From contig CM076653.1 in the NCBI GenBank assembly GCA_038496675.1, positions 25,881,643-25,945,642 on the forward strand: 64,000 bases of DNA, given 5' to 3'. Below, piece by piece: positions 41,401-55,048 of the stretch. Each line of letters begins with the position of its first letter. Position 1 is the stretch's first letter. The notes beneath the pieces were generated by a model that saw nothing but the letters and a program-made list of their open reading frames with translations, had not been told where the DNA came from and did no database searches. The DNA is from Rachycentron canadum. Lineage: Eukaryota > Chordata > Actinopteri > Carangiformes > Rachycentridae. A program made the position numbers and the translations under genes.

Positions 41401-44400
41401 TATGATACATATATATATATATATATGAACAAAATCATACCTTATCACGCACTGCAGTCTGGCAGTGCATGACAAGGTTGAAAATCACTGTCTTGCATTC
41501 TGAGCCACTGTCAAAAGGCCCATATACAGTCAGCTTCTTCATCATGTCACATTGATGTGAATGCCCAGTGTGACAACACACCAGAAAACACAGTGACAAT
41601 GACAGAGTGAATTTAAAAAAGCTATATATTTGTCAGACAAGTTTATAAAAAAAAGAAAAAAAAAAAAAAAAAAAGAAAAACAGACATCAAGAGAGGATTA
41701 CAGTCTCAGGCATTCTTCAGTGCATGGACACATACCAAATATGTCCACCCCAGCAATTTGTGACCACAACAAACAAACAATAAAATGGGTAAAAAAAAAA
41801 CCCCATCATATTTATTTCATTTAAGTGACATGTTCAAAACCTCAAATAACAGCAATAAACTCCCTGGGATTTAAGCAAACAGACATTGAATTCACATTGT
41901 GTGAAAACAGTTGTTGGAGGCTCTGCTGGTTGCCAAACCCGGCTTTTGTACCACACAGATCTTTGGCACAGAGCTGCAGATATGTTTGTCATTCAAAGTT
42001 TTTGCTAGCAATTATTTGTTTGCTTTTCAAATTGTAACATCTTGACAACAGTTGATTAGTCTTTTATAGTGGCCTAATTCAAGTGAGTTTGAATGTTTAA
42101 GGGAAAATTGAATTTCACTTTAGGTAGCAATGCTGGGTGTGGAGCCAGAGTTTGTCCTATCATGTCCCCTCTGGACACCAATAAGTGTTCCAAACAGCTG
42201 TATTAGTTCATATGACTAAAGCAAGATAAAGGTCTGTTGTAAATCTGTGAGCCATGAGACAGAATCATCTGATTCTGCTGACCCATATTTTGTGTTGTTG
42301 CATTGTTTTGTCTCTAAAGAGAAATGCACTGTGGGGATGGTGGGGGTGTCCATCTGTTCATTTGTTCATGTCCACATCTGTCCATCACAAACTAATGGAT
42401 AAACCTCTCACAACACTGACTTCATTTGAAGGGGGGACTTCTCATCACTGCAGTAGTAAAATTACAGCCTAAGTTGAGGTGATATTTGTGACCCATGAGT
42501 GAACTAAGACCTTTCTAGGTGACGACATGTTCACTTCTACCTTGTGTTGGTGAAGTTGTCAGGGTGACAAACTGATAATTGGTTGGGGGATGGGGGTGTT
42601 ACCTTTAAATATTACCTATTACCTTTGAAGAAACTAAATTACTGTTATAAGAAGGTAGCTACAAAGGGCCGTCATGTGTTGAATGCCAATTGCCAGTGTG
42701 TCAGTGAGAGCTTTGACAATCAGCATTTGAACGTGTGAGTTATCAAAACAACTTAACCAAGCACCTGTGAGGTGTGTCCAGATTTACATTAGTCACCAAA
42801 CCACTGAATTATTACATGAGGTAAGAGGGAAGACGTCATGGGTCAAACATTTGCAAGGATCTTCAGTCAGAGGTGAAAATTTAACAGGATTGTTTCCTAA
42901 GACCATGGTTTAAAATTTGCATTTCCAAACAAAAAATGGCATCGACCTCAGAAAGATGATACTTACAGCTGCACAACTTTTGGAAATCACTTAGTGTAGG
43001 CCTATATCCAAGGTTAGCACACAGCAACGTACAACTTTGGCACCTCAGACTACTGGAAAAAGTAATATGGTGCAATAAGTCGTTTTCATCCTTTCCCTGC
43101 ATGCAGACCAGCATGGTGGATCTGCAGCCTCATACCATGCCTGGCAACGGGTCTGATGTGAGTGCTGCATAGGAGTGTGACCGCCAAGAAAGATGAAGCG
43201 TTTTTGCAGGACCAGGTGCACCTTTTCTGATTCATTGTGCCCTATGTTAAAAGATGGCAAAGCACCCATACACACAGCTAAACAAATTCAAGAGTGGTTT
43301 CATGAACACTAGAGTGAATTCCAACACCTTCGTGGTCAAATCTCCTCACACATATGGCTCAGTACTTGTATTACAGCATTCCTTGGAGAATTGAAGGTGT
43401 TAGAAAGGTAGAAAATGACTCTGGTCTCTGAGGTAATTGATATTAGTAGGGCCTTTTTTTTCTCTCCTTGTAGCATCAATGTCAAAAATAATCAAAACTC
43501 TCCAGTGCAGAGACAAAACACAATTTCCTCCACTTTCTTATTTATTCTTACAAAATTTGGTAATGGTTAAATCAATTAAAGAGATACCTATCACTTACAC
43601 GCAGCAGCCAGATAATGCAGAATTAGGGGTCTCAACTGCTTTTCCCTGCTCTGCAATTTTTTTCTGTGCTTTACTGAGCATGACTGAAATTCTTCGGACA
43701 TCCTGTAAAGCCATCAACCTGACTTCCCCACATGTCACATGGGTGGTGCAATACTGTACTGAGGAAACACTACCTCACTCATGGCCTGCATAGCAGTGTA
43801 AGCAACTTTGTGCTACACCTTGGCAAAGGTATGAAACAGATGCGGTGTTACCTAATACTGAAAATGACAGAAAAGGGAGACTATGAAGACAAAGCTCTCA
43901 AAACATGTAGTGGTCCTATACATATTATACAGCAAAAGAAATTATAAGCAAATATTCAACGACATCACACCTACTCCATTTAAATAAAGTTTGAATATAT
44001 CATAGGATTGCACACCACACCATGACCTTTTATTGGTTAAATTACTCACTTAACATAGCGTGTGCTACTAAACTAATCACTGGAGAGAGCTGATCCAGCA
44101 TGCTGTATTTATGTGACAGGAAAGTGAAACCTGTCTTCACCCAGAATATATGAAGGTTAGATCAAAAAATAAATTAGCACCATTGCAACAAGTCATAATG
44201 ACTCACCAGCTGAGCAGTTAAAGCAGAGGGGGTTGTTACGCTAAATATAAACACGAACACGTGTAAAAATACAACGTGGTGCATTAGGCATATGTGGCCT
44301 GTGGTGAAGTTACAAGCTATACTCAACTTTTCTCCAAAAGGCAAATAAGAAATGACAAACTCCCTCTGTTAATAGTCAGGTCAGTCTTTGATTACCACTC

Positions 44401-47400
44401 TTACTCATTGAACTCAGAACATCTATTGAGAAATATATACAGAAAATCTACTGTATTATGAGCACAGCTGATGTGATATTTTAGTCACGCAAGCAGATCA
44501 ACTGACACAGAGCGCTTGGTCTGGTGATAATAAGAATAATGGTCACATTTAATTTCTTGCGTCTTCAAATAATTCCTCTAGGCAAAAGAAAACCCGCAGC
44601 AGTAAAGGTTAGTCCTACAAATAGATTTAGGGGTGTTTTTATTATTAATCGACTAATCATGTAAAATCAGATTTGGTTTGAATTAGGCCCCACTTTATTG
44701 ATCATGCAATAAACTTGACTCTAAAAGCACTTGTTGCTTTTCCCATGAGGAGACAAGGAGGGATATCTGATATTTCAGTATTAAAAAGTTAATATCTTGT
44801 CCTAAAGGAAGCTGTATTCCTTTAGTAATGTGTGTCCTTGGCCACTTCTCATGACAAGAAAATATATTTAATCTCTTACATTTATGGTAAGACAATATAT
44901 AATAATAACAATAAATAATAAGATTAACATAATACTACAATAAAATATTCAGGTATGTGGTGCCTGGGGTAGAAACTGATACCACTCACTTGTAAGTAAA
45001 ACAGTGTATTATTCAGTGTACGTTGGTTTACTGAATTATATGCAGTTTACTTTGATTTGATTCCAAAGGGATGCAAGGCCAGATAGTATGTAATTGTGTA
45101 ATAATAGTAATGAAATAAACTCATACATCAAAAGAAAACAGTAGATCTGATGAGAAACTGTCCCTGCCTGAAAGCCTTATGAATGTTCCATTATACCAGA
45201 ACCTCCTGTTTGCCAATTCAGGAAATGGCCATGCTGTTTTGATGAGACAAACATCCATAGAAATTCAGCATTTCTGCAGGGTGCTAATTTGTCATGCCCT
45301 GCCACAACATGCAGAATGTATAGGAGGCCATCCAATCTCCTGCTGGCTCTTGGGGGTCATTATGAAGGGGGAAAAAAATCACAGCAATATAGACAGACAG
45401 AATGAGATGGATTCCTGCATTAAGTGGATGAGGCCCTCCTCACTACAGGATTTGGGTTACACTACAGTCTACTTCACATATGGAGCTCTTTGTCCCACAT
45501 TCCCTCAGCATTTTCATGACAAAAAAAAAAAAAAAAGCCTAGCTGTGTCAGCTAAAAGTAACATCCAATCTTGGATCATGCCATTGGACCATGTAGATCT
45601 CAATGTCAGAGAGTGCTTATCATGTCTCTTCAGTCTCAAACACAGCTGTGGTCTTTGTTGTTGTGCTGTTCCAAAAAAAAATCTCAGTGAACTGCAACAC
45701 TGACCAGTGCTCCTCATGAACTGCCACACAACAGTGTAGATATTCCTTTTACTATTGTGCAACCATTGTCCTGTTTTCTACTACTTACTTCATCTCATCT
45801 TCTTTCTGTTACAGCACAATGTCTCCATCCTTTCTTAGTAATAGTGAGCATGGGATGTCTAGCTGACACTGGACTCCTTGCTCCTGGGTTTCTGTGGACT
45901 CAACACTTTCCAAAGATAACATGGGCCAAAGATTTCCACTCACGGGCAGGCTGAGGCCCTGCTGAGGCAGCCTGCCTGATGGGGAACAGACCAAAAAGAG
46001 CTGGCTCAAGACATCTCCTCAGATCCATAGCACTGTACTATGTGATATGCCTTTAAAGTCTATAGCTGGTTAATATAGATGAGAGAAACAGGGACCAACA
46101 GTGGTAGAGGAAAGCGTTCCTTCAATGTACCAGAACCAGACACACAGCGCTCAGCTGACTTGATAACAGGATATCAAATGTGAAGAATAATAAGCATGTC
46201 ATCAAATGCAAAAAGGCAAACAAATCAAGTGTATCAGGCTTTAAGTCTTTACTTATAGTGCCACTTCCCCTTTTGCTCCCTGTTCATGTAGGCATACAAA
46301 TCTGTGATATATTGTCCCTTTTCTATTATTCAGAGGTAAATTGAGATTTCCAGGAAAGGCTTGTCTCTCTGAAAGGGCCTGGAAAGCCTGGCCTGGCGGT
46401 GTGCACAGTCACACACCACATGACGTCTTAGCAGGGGAACATTCCTCCATGTCTTTTTCTCTCCCTCTAAAACCATCTTTCTCAATTTAGAAACGGGGGG
46501 CACGAAAAGTGGTTTCAAGCAAAAATATGGGGCAGCAGATTAATGCAAAATTAAGCCATAAAAAACCTGACATATGTGAAATGTCCCAGACTAGGAATGA
46601 AAAATCATTTCTCCTATTCAGGAACTTTCCACAGGAAGAAATACATGAGACCGAATTCCACTTAACCTCTTTTCTCTGCGCGCCAATGAAAAAAAAAAAT
46701 GGTTGAAAGTTTTACCATTGCCAAACATTACCATTACCTAACAGAATCTCTCTGAAGGGACCAGGTATCTACAGTATGTCCAAAAGGTCATGTCTTGGAG
46801 GGAAGTCAGTACAACTCATGCCAAACAGTCTTTTTAAAATATTTCATTTCCTACTATGACCTACCAAACATCACAGAGGAAGGCAGAGGGCTGAAATGAT
46901 GTTATGGCTTTAGTATTCAGTGTTGCTTACAGGACCTGGCATTGCCTATCGTCTACATAAATCAATTCATGGTGACAGGAGGTGGTCTTCTACTCAGTCA
47001 GCCCAGTGCCGCTGACTGACCTCTGGGGTGACAGCTTCCCTCAAGCATCAACCCAAACAAAAAGTGGCGCAGCCAGCTCCCATAGCCAAAGCTATAGAGG
47101 TCACACAGGCCTGCGCCAAACCAGGCCTTTCATCCTATAGCATTTACAGGATCAGCATCCTAGAGAACAGGCATCAAAGGCAGATAGAGAGTGTATGTGT
47201 GTCAGAAAGAGAGAGAGAATGACAGAAATGACCTCTATGACCCTTAATATCTGTGCAACTCATGTGTAGGAGGGTGTGGGATAATCCTGGTGAGCTGTGT
47301 AAGGGGGTCTCCAGGTGGCCCATGGGGTTAGACAGGGTTAACCCCATTTGACCCTGGATTGCTGCTGTCAGAAGTAGGAGATCTACCCTTAGCCTGTCAA

Positions 47401-50400
47401 GGAAACCAGAACAATGTGGCATGTCCATCATGTAAGACAGGCCCTGCACAGAGCCTTTTATGTGTATTTTTCTCAGGAAAACGTGCATCATTACAGACTT
47501 TGTTGTGAAACCAAATGGCTACATCATACATCATACATCAAAAACTCTCTTCTGTTTCTTTATCTAATCTGTTTAAATTATGCCCATTTGTACATATTGT
47601 CCAGGTATTAAATGCCATCATAGTAATGTGTAATTATGCCTAAACATTTTGTTTCAATCTTGCTCCTGTTATTCTATGCCAGATTGGAAACAGCAGTTGT
47701 ATTAGTTCCAGTAAAGTCAAATGATAGTGTCTCTCTGAAGACAAGCCTCAGCAGAAGTGCACGTCTGTGTGGCAGGCTGGGTTTACACACTTCCTATAAA
47801 TGCTGAGACACAAAGGTCTCAGATGGCAGCACATGGCAGGGATAGAAGGCTCCTTTAGTGTCATTTCAGCTAGTCTGGGAGACTGCTTTTCTTGCTGCTG
47901 TTTCTACAGACTGCAACAGCTGACCGTTGGTAGGTGAAGGTCACGAGACACAAGTTTAATTTTACTGAAAAATCTTTAGTTTAGACATTGAATTATGGGT
48001 GACGTCGTCTGGGAAAGCTTCCTGAAATAGAAAACTGTTACATTTGTTCCAGCGAGAATGACAAAACAGGCGATTATGTCCAAAGACTGGCAGACAGTAT
48101 GTTGCAGCTGTGAGCAAAAATAAAACACCATGGATTGTAACTCTATTTTACTGTGCTGTATTGTGTATTCTTTGTCAATGGAGACTAAACATTAGCTCAA
48201 CAAATATATCCACAAGGTATTAAATCTTCTACTGACAATCAAATTACTTAAAATGGATAAAACATGTATGCATATGTTAATGTTTTGTTCCGTGCTTCAT
48301 GTAACAGCTCCAAATGTGACCACTTGAAGTAAATGTGGAATTGGGGAGTAAAAAGCTGCCTGGCACTATAAACATTTTCATTAGTCACTCATGTGGCTGG
48401 AATCTAACCACTCTGATCAAAATTTGATGAATGCGTTTGTGTATACAACTGGCCTCTCTCCTGTGATGCAGTCTCATAGGAATCAAGCGTAGCAGACAGC
48501 AGTTGTCAGAAAGCAGGTGTGTGCACAGACTAGCATGTGTGGACTTGGACTGATGAGTCCAAGAAAGCTTTGTGTGCACTTGCAAATTTTGTAGGAGACA
48601 AAGCACCATATAACAAAGTTCTCATGCTTAATGATTCATTGGTTGTCTGTGTGCTGTCACTGAATAACAAAATAATGAATAGTAGCAGGGATAGGTAGGC
48701 AGAGTTAATCATCCTTTTGTGTGGAACTATGGTAATATTTTGGGCGCAGCTACATTTTCAAAATATGTCTATTCAGAAACTACATCCAATGCTATCAAAC
48801 TGTCTGAATTTCAGGAGTCTTGAAGTTAAAACAAGCTTGTTCATCCACTGAAATTTATTTCCTGAGCCAAAACTATACCTGGCGGTCTGATTTTCCAAGA
48901 GCAGAAAACACAGATAAGCAGAAGGAATCATGCCCTTTTACTTCCATTTACTTCATGCCACAGTCGGCTGTGCTCAGCTGCAGGAGTGGAAAGTTAAGAG
49001 GGAGTCTGGGGCTAATATGTGTTTCATGATGACACATAACGCAGAACAAAATGTGCACTTAATACATTCTTTGCATGAAGTGCCCAAACTAAATGAAAAC
49101 AATTGTATTCATGAAGTGCACCAAAATAACTAGCCATCTTTGCCACATAAGATCATCAATTGTATAAAGTCTGTCAAAGATGAACATTTACTACAAACTC
49201 TTTTCTTTTAAAGCTTTCAGACCACAAGCTGTCATTTAGTTTGACTTACCCGTGTAGTTGAATTTGTAGCTCCAATTCAGTGCATTTAAACAATAACACC
49301 TGTACAATTTGATGTTACTATTTAAAAGCTTTGTGTAATATTTGTTGGCACTGTATTTGAAAGCTTGTAAGTTTGTGGTGGCGTTTCCCTGGAATGCATT
49401 ATATTTTAAGGTTTTCCCAGTTGCCTCCTAAGCCCCAACTCTGAAAATAAAAACAAAAAAGATAAGACAAGAAAAGATAACTTAATCTAAAACAGGATAA
49501 TGCGATCCATTTTATACAAACAGATGTTTGTATATTGTACCCCCGCACATTTAGTATGTGTCTGGGAACAGCAAATTCTGAATGAAACTCTACAGCCTAC
49601 ACAGCCTCTCTTAGCTTTGTGTTGAACCTCTCTAATACAAAAGGCATTCATCACAGAACAAGCGGAGAACAAGCAGGGAGAACAGCCACTGATGTCATTG
49701 ATTTCTGAGGTCCAGACACTGGGAGAGATTCAAACATTTTTTACATTTCCAAACACAGAGATTAAAGGCTTATGTACAAGCTTTTATCTTATAAACAAGA
49801 GGTCTAAGCAAAACATTTTAGCGCTTTGTGTGTTCAATGATCCTTAAGTGACCACTGAGAAAACCACCATACAACAAATACGAATAGATCTGAATGGATC
49901 ACAACAAAGTCTGACATATTCACTGAAAGATGAGACTTAACTTTACACAGCTTTAACCACAACAATGATGTAAACATGGCTCGCTTTCCTCACAGCTTCA
50001 GGAAACATCACTTATGGTTTATACCAATAGAGATTTTCACTCCTCTTTATAACCCAGACTAAGCAAAAGCAGACAATGTTTCTTTTAGCATGGGGGAAGG
50101 TTGGGTAAGCTGTTTCTTCAAATGTAATTAGTACAGAATTTATTTTTTTCCATAAAATTTGACAATTTACTGTTGGATTTAAGAAAGTTCTCCACTTGTA
50201 AATTCCCCAGAGTTCCTTCAGTGGTATTTGTTTTTATGATGTTCATTTATGAAGTTGATTTTCAAACCTGTAACCTGCAGTTCAGATTCCTAGTTTCCCA
50301 ACATGCCTGAACTGATTAAGTAGGCTCTTGGTTGTAATGCACACAAGGCATTGGCTTCTCTTTTATGGCTTGACTGCAAGAGTAGGGCAAGCCCTACAAT

Positions 50401-53400
50401 CACGAATGTTAGTGACTCAGTCAGTAGCTTGAACGTTGTTGAGTTCCACCATTGGTCAGTGGAAGTGACATAATTGAAGATTTGAAGATTTCCTATTGGC
50501 AATTGCTCTTTCAAAATGAATTGGTGCAAACAGTTTTTATTAGATAGGCATTTATAAAATAAGCACATCGAGTGCTGCAGGAATGAATCCTAAAACCTGG
50601 AAATAATTTAGCATTGGTATGCCGGTTCCCTTGTTCCAAAGTCAGATGTGATATTTTAAACTTTTATGTGACTTCAAAGAGGTGATTGCAAACAAGTGGC
50701 CAAATGAGACTACAGAGGTTATTGGGGAAATTAAATGTCATCACCCTGAACATGACAACCAATTAGCTCACCTGTACAGTTTGCTTGTACAGTCTTGTAT
50801 TTTTATACTCTTGCACTTGCAAACTATTACTAACTCTCTAAGAGGAATGTAGAGGAGGTAAGCATGCTAAAGACCTGCTTCCCTGCAGCTCCCGAGTAGC
50901 TGAGAAGTCCGGGCAGCTGCGTGAGTGTCTGACTGTTTGCAACAAGAGGTATAGCCTTAAGCCCACAGTTCACACCTATACACGATCCAGCCATGTACTA
51001 GGTTTATACTAGTCTTGTTTTCTCTATCTATAGCTTTTTTCTTCTGTTGTTAAGGACATAACAAAGGTTGACCAATCCTCTCCTGCTAAGGCCACTCTGA
51101 GTGGTCCTCTTCACAGCCATGGGTGGGCTGCAAGAGGAGATTCTCCTGGTGCTTGAGTTCTTTCTTTCAACTGAGCTGGACAATGTCAGGAATGGAGGTG
51201 AGAGGATCAAGTATTTCAGCTTCAGTTACAGGCTTAATCAAAAGCCAAGTGAGACCACTGCAGTTACTTCTGTCATTTTGATTGTTTCAAATTTACATTG
51301 AGTTGGTTGAAAATGTGATTTTTCAGATATAAAATACCTATAAAATGCTTACTACTTACCTTTTTTTTAGATTTCACAAAGCAATCATTTCCTCACCTCA
51401 ATGTTGAATATAAACTGAATAGAAAATGACTTGTTGTGAGGTTAATGAAAAGAATATTATGTTTCATTAAAGGCCCTTCAAAATAAATATTACTTATCCC
51501 ACTTTTGGCCTGCACATGAGCTTACATCAACTCTAAAAATAACAACTGTAGTTGTTCCTTGGCTGTGAACATGTTTGAAGCTGATAAAGAGAAACAGATA
51601 CCTGATGGCCTAGCTAATATTTACAATGGAAGATAATATGGTCTGCAATATCCACAATCATTCCACAGCTATGTATCATGTCTCCCCTCTGGGTGGTTAC
51701 ACTGTTGTGAACCAGAGCATGAGTGGACAGCTCTCAATCGTTAGCACATCACCACAAAATGCCACATACTTTCTACGCTTGCCAAATGGCTCACAATGAA
51801 TATGCCTAAGTTTCTGTTGGCCTGTAGCCAGTGACCACAATACAATGTGAAACATGGGAAGCCACAGGTGTTCAAGAGCTAAGGGAGTGTTAGAAGACAT
51901 GGAGAGATTAAAAAAGGACAATGTTTATGCACCATGAAAAGAAATGGCCAATGTTTACCTGATAAAATAGAGACATAAATTCTGCAAAGCTCCTCTAAAA
52001 GCATCATTATACTGTACGCGCACAGGGCATGAGAAGCTGACATGTCAGAGGAAGGAAGATGCACAGACATTGTGAAGACACAGAAATCTAGGGAAATAAA
52101 AAAAATGAATGAAAGAAAAAAAATGACCAAAGAGAAAATGGAAAAGATTTTTGGCTGTGGAAGGTGAGGGATTCAGATGACAGACATTTAATAATACATC
52201 TCTTACTGTGCAAAAATGACTGTCACACCCCTCTTAACTCCAACCTAAAAAGGCAATGTCAATCTTTATTTTTCTAGCTGATGTCAACTTAAAAACTAAA
52301 TCATTCTCTGCCCATGAATGTGACAAAAATCCAATAAACCCTCCCTCAAAGCCAAACAGCAATAGTAAATGATTCAAAGCTAGCCAGCTGTGGTAACACT
52401 GCTTGATCCAAGGTGAGAGAAGAAATAACAACACTGTTTCATAGAATAGCTGATGAGTGACAGTTACTGTAACGACAAACAGAGAGCATATGAAGTGTTT
52501 TGATTCTCTTAAGCATTTCTCAAATACTCCTGATAGATGCGGAGAGGGACAGAGACATTTCCTTACAAAGACATTGACATCAAAGCTGAAGAAAAGAAAA
52601 GGGGCCAGCATGACATGTGAGGAAGGATGTGAGATGGAATTTCATGGCACACTAGGATCTGGCTGTAGGCCAGTGGGGTACCAAGTTAAAGGTCATGTTT
52701 TTTTCTTCTTTCTACTGGCACTCAAAAGTCTACCTGAGTATAGCCATAACACCAAAATCAAAGATGACAAAAATGATTAAGCAATTAATTAAGCACTGTG
52801 TGAAGCTCTAACATATTATGTAGACGTGCATTTAGTGTGGCATAAAATGCATAAAACACAAAAAAAAAGATCAGAGTAGGAGATGGACTTACCCAACTAA
52901 ATTAATTACATGCAAGAGGAACAATATTTGCTCCTAATTCAAAATCAAACAACGGTTAGATCTGAAATGACTTTTTGATGAATCAGTTATTTGGCTGACA
53001 GAAAAATAATCGATTATTGATTAATTGTTCATTTTTCTAGCAAAATGCCAAACATTCCCAAGCTCCAATTTCTAAAACGAGGATTTATTGCTCTCCTTCC
53101 TTTTCTATGACACTAGCTGAATATTTGCAGATTTTGGATTGTTAGTGGGACACCTACTAGTGGAAGTGACCTTGGGCTTTTGGAAATGTATCAATTTTTC
53201 ACTTTTATCAAACATTTTATAAACCAAACAATCAGTCCATTATTAAAACAATAATCAGATAAATTGATTTAATTGCATTTAAATTAGTCAGTACTGTGCA
53301 AAATCATTCAGATAAAAACAACAAGTTCATGCATGCCTTCCTCATCCTCCCTCGACTGAGGACACAGAGAGAGGGCAAACACTGGCTGAGCAGAGGCACC

Positions 53401-54994
53401 CCAGACCTCAGCTCTAAACCATCATAGACCCCTGTGTAAATATACAATAAACAGACAATCCGCAGACATCAAATAAATGTTGGTTTTGAGCAAAAGCAAA
53501 CTCAGATTCCTTACAAATTTTCTTTCCTGCGAGCAGTCAGCTGTTTAAAGTCTGTGGCTACTTAGGTTACACACCTGTCCACTTCAACAAGAGACTGCTC
53601 CAGTCTCACAGCAGTGGAAAACCTCAGAGTGGTCTGGTACACATGGACTCCAGTCATAGCTGCCCAACTCATGTGTCACAGTGTTCCACCTTGAAAAACT
53701 ACATTTTGTTATGAGTGGATGATAAAGTGCAAGTTATATCAATATTGTACCAATGATCTGATTTTATTGATTTTATCTTGTTTTTTTTCTGACACAACAA
53801 AAAGGACAGAATATCATTATCATTATCCCCTGGTGAGGCAGCATGCTCAACCTTCTCCCTATGTCCTTTAAACATACTGAGAAAAAAATACTCCCCTCTT
53901 GGGTGAAAATGTAGACAGCTCTCTTCTTTTTGAACGGTTGAGGAGAAGCACTGAGGGGCCTTACAACTAGAAACAGATGGCTCCTTAATATGTGAAAGCC
54001 TTTGCATGAGTGTGTGCATGTGAACACGAGCATGTGAGTGCGCTTATACAAATGAATGTTAGTTACTACAACCTTGTAGTCTGTGGAGCAAATCTGCAAA
54101 AGAGCAAACAATTAACCGTGATCCTACCAAACGATGGAAAATGCTGTGTTTTAGTTGTGAGGGCACAGCCACAGAATGAGTGGAAACATTGTCTGCCCAT
54201 AAATGAAGCATTAACCTAAGCTATGTTGATATCTCTCTGCATGGGGTTGCTGGGCTTGTGCCTAAACATTAAGTATATATAAAACCAGAGTGAGCCAAAG
54301 TGTGAGGTGAGTGATACCATCAAACCTTCCACTCATCTAGTTTTGCTATCAGCTCTGATTTGAAGACCAAGAGTCACTCTATCTTTCCTCTCCCCGAGAT
54401 GTTTGCTGCTTCACATTTCTTCTCTTTGGCACAATGTTGTTTAGGTTGGCCTCCTGGGGTGACTCTAAGTCCATGATCCCATTTTGGGGGTCTCTTTAAG
54501 GGAAGTCAAGGGAAGAGATGAGAGTCTCAGCCATCTTATCTTCTTCTGTGTCTCACAGGTGCCACGTCATATGAATGTTTTTAATTATCTCCACTAGCTT
54601 GGCACTCTCCGATCACAGAAAAATGACTAGATATTTGATCTGATTGCTTGAATGTGACTCCAAATCTGGTGCAATTCAGAGGATCATCTGTATCCAGAGA
54701 CTAAGGACAGAGCTGTTGTATATCCATTATTACTCAGATAAGCTTGTCACAAAAACGTATAAATAGATTTTTAATATTTTCCCTGAATTAATTTTAGCTG
54801 ATGCAGACAACTGGACATGGCCCGTAACCTTGAGTATAATTAAGCAGGTTAATGACTGCAATTGTTTTTATGTGCTCACAAAAGTGCGGATGGCTTAGTA
54901 CAGATCTGGCAGACAGTGTGGAAAAGACACTGTAGTCAGAGGCACAACAATAACCCGCAGGTGATGTTATCATCTTAAGTCAATGTGCTGACGT

Positions 54995-55048
<54 letters not shown>

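Noticed and set aside
43020..43400. Possible remnant of a DNA-transposon-like repeat
   Set aside because: A few words seemed familiar from fish repeats, but I could not line up enough landmarks in order to support a call.
45179..45703. Open frame of 174 codons on the + strand in intron 3
   Set aside because: No family motif, contains a poly-Lys run from an A tract, no exon-like borders or conservation that I can see. Length is compatible with chance in 64 kb.
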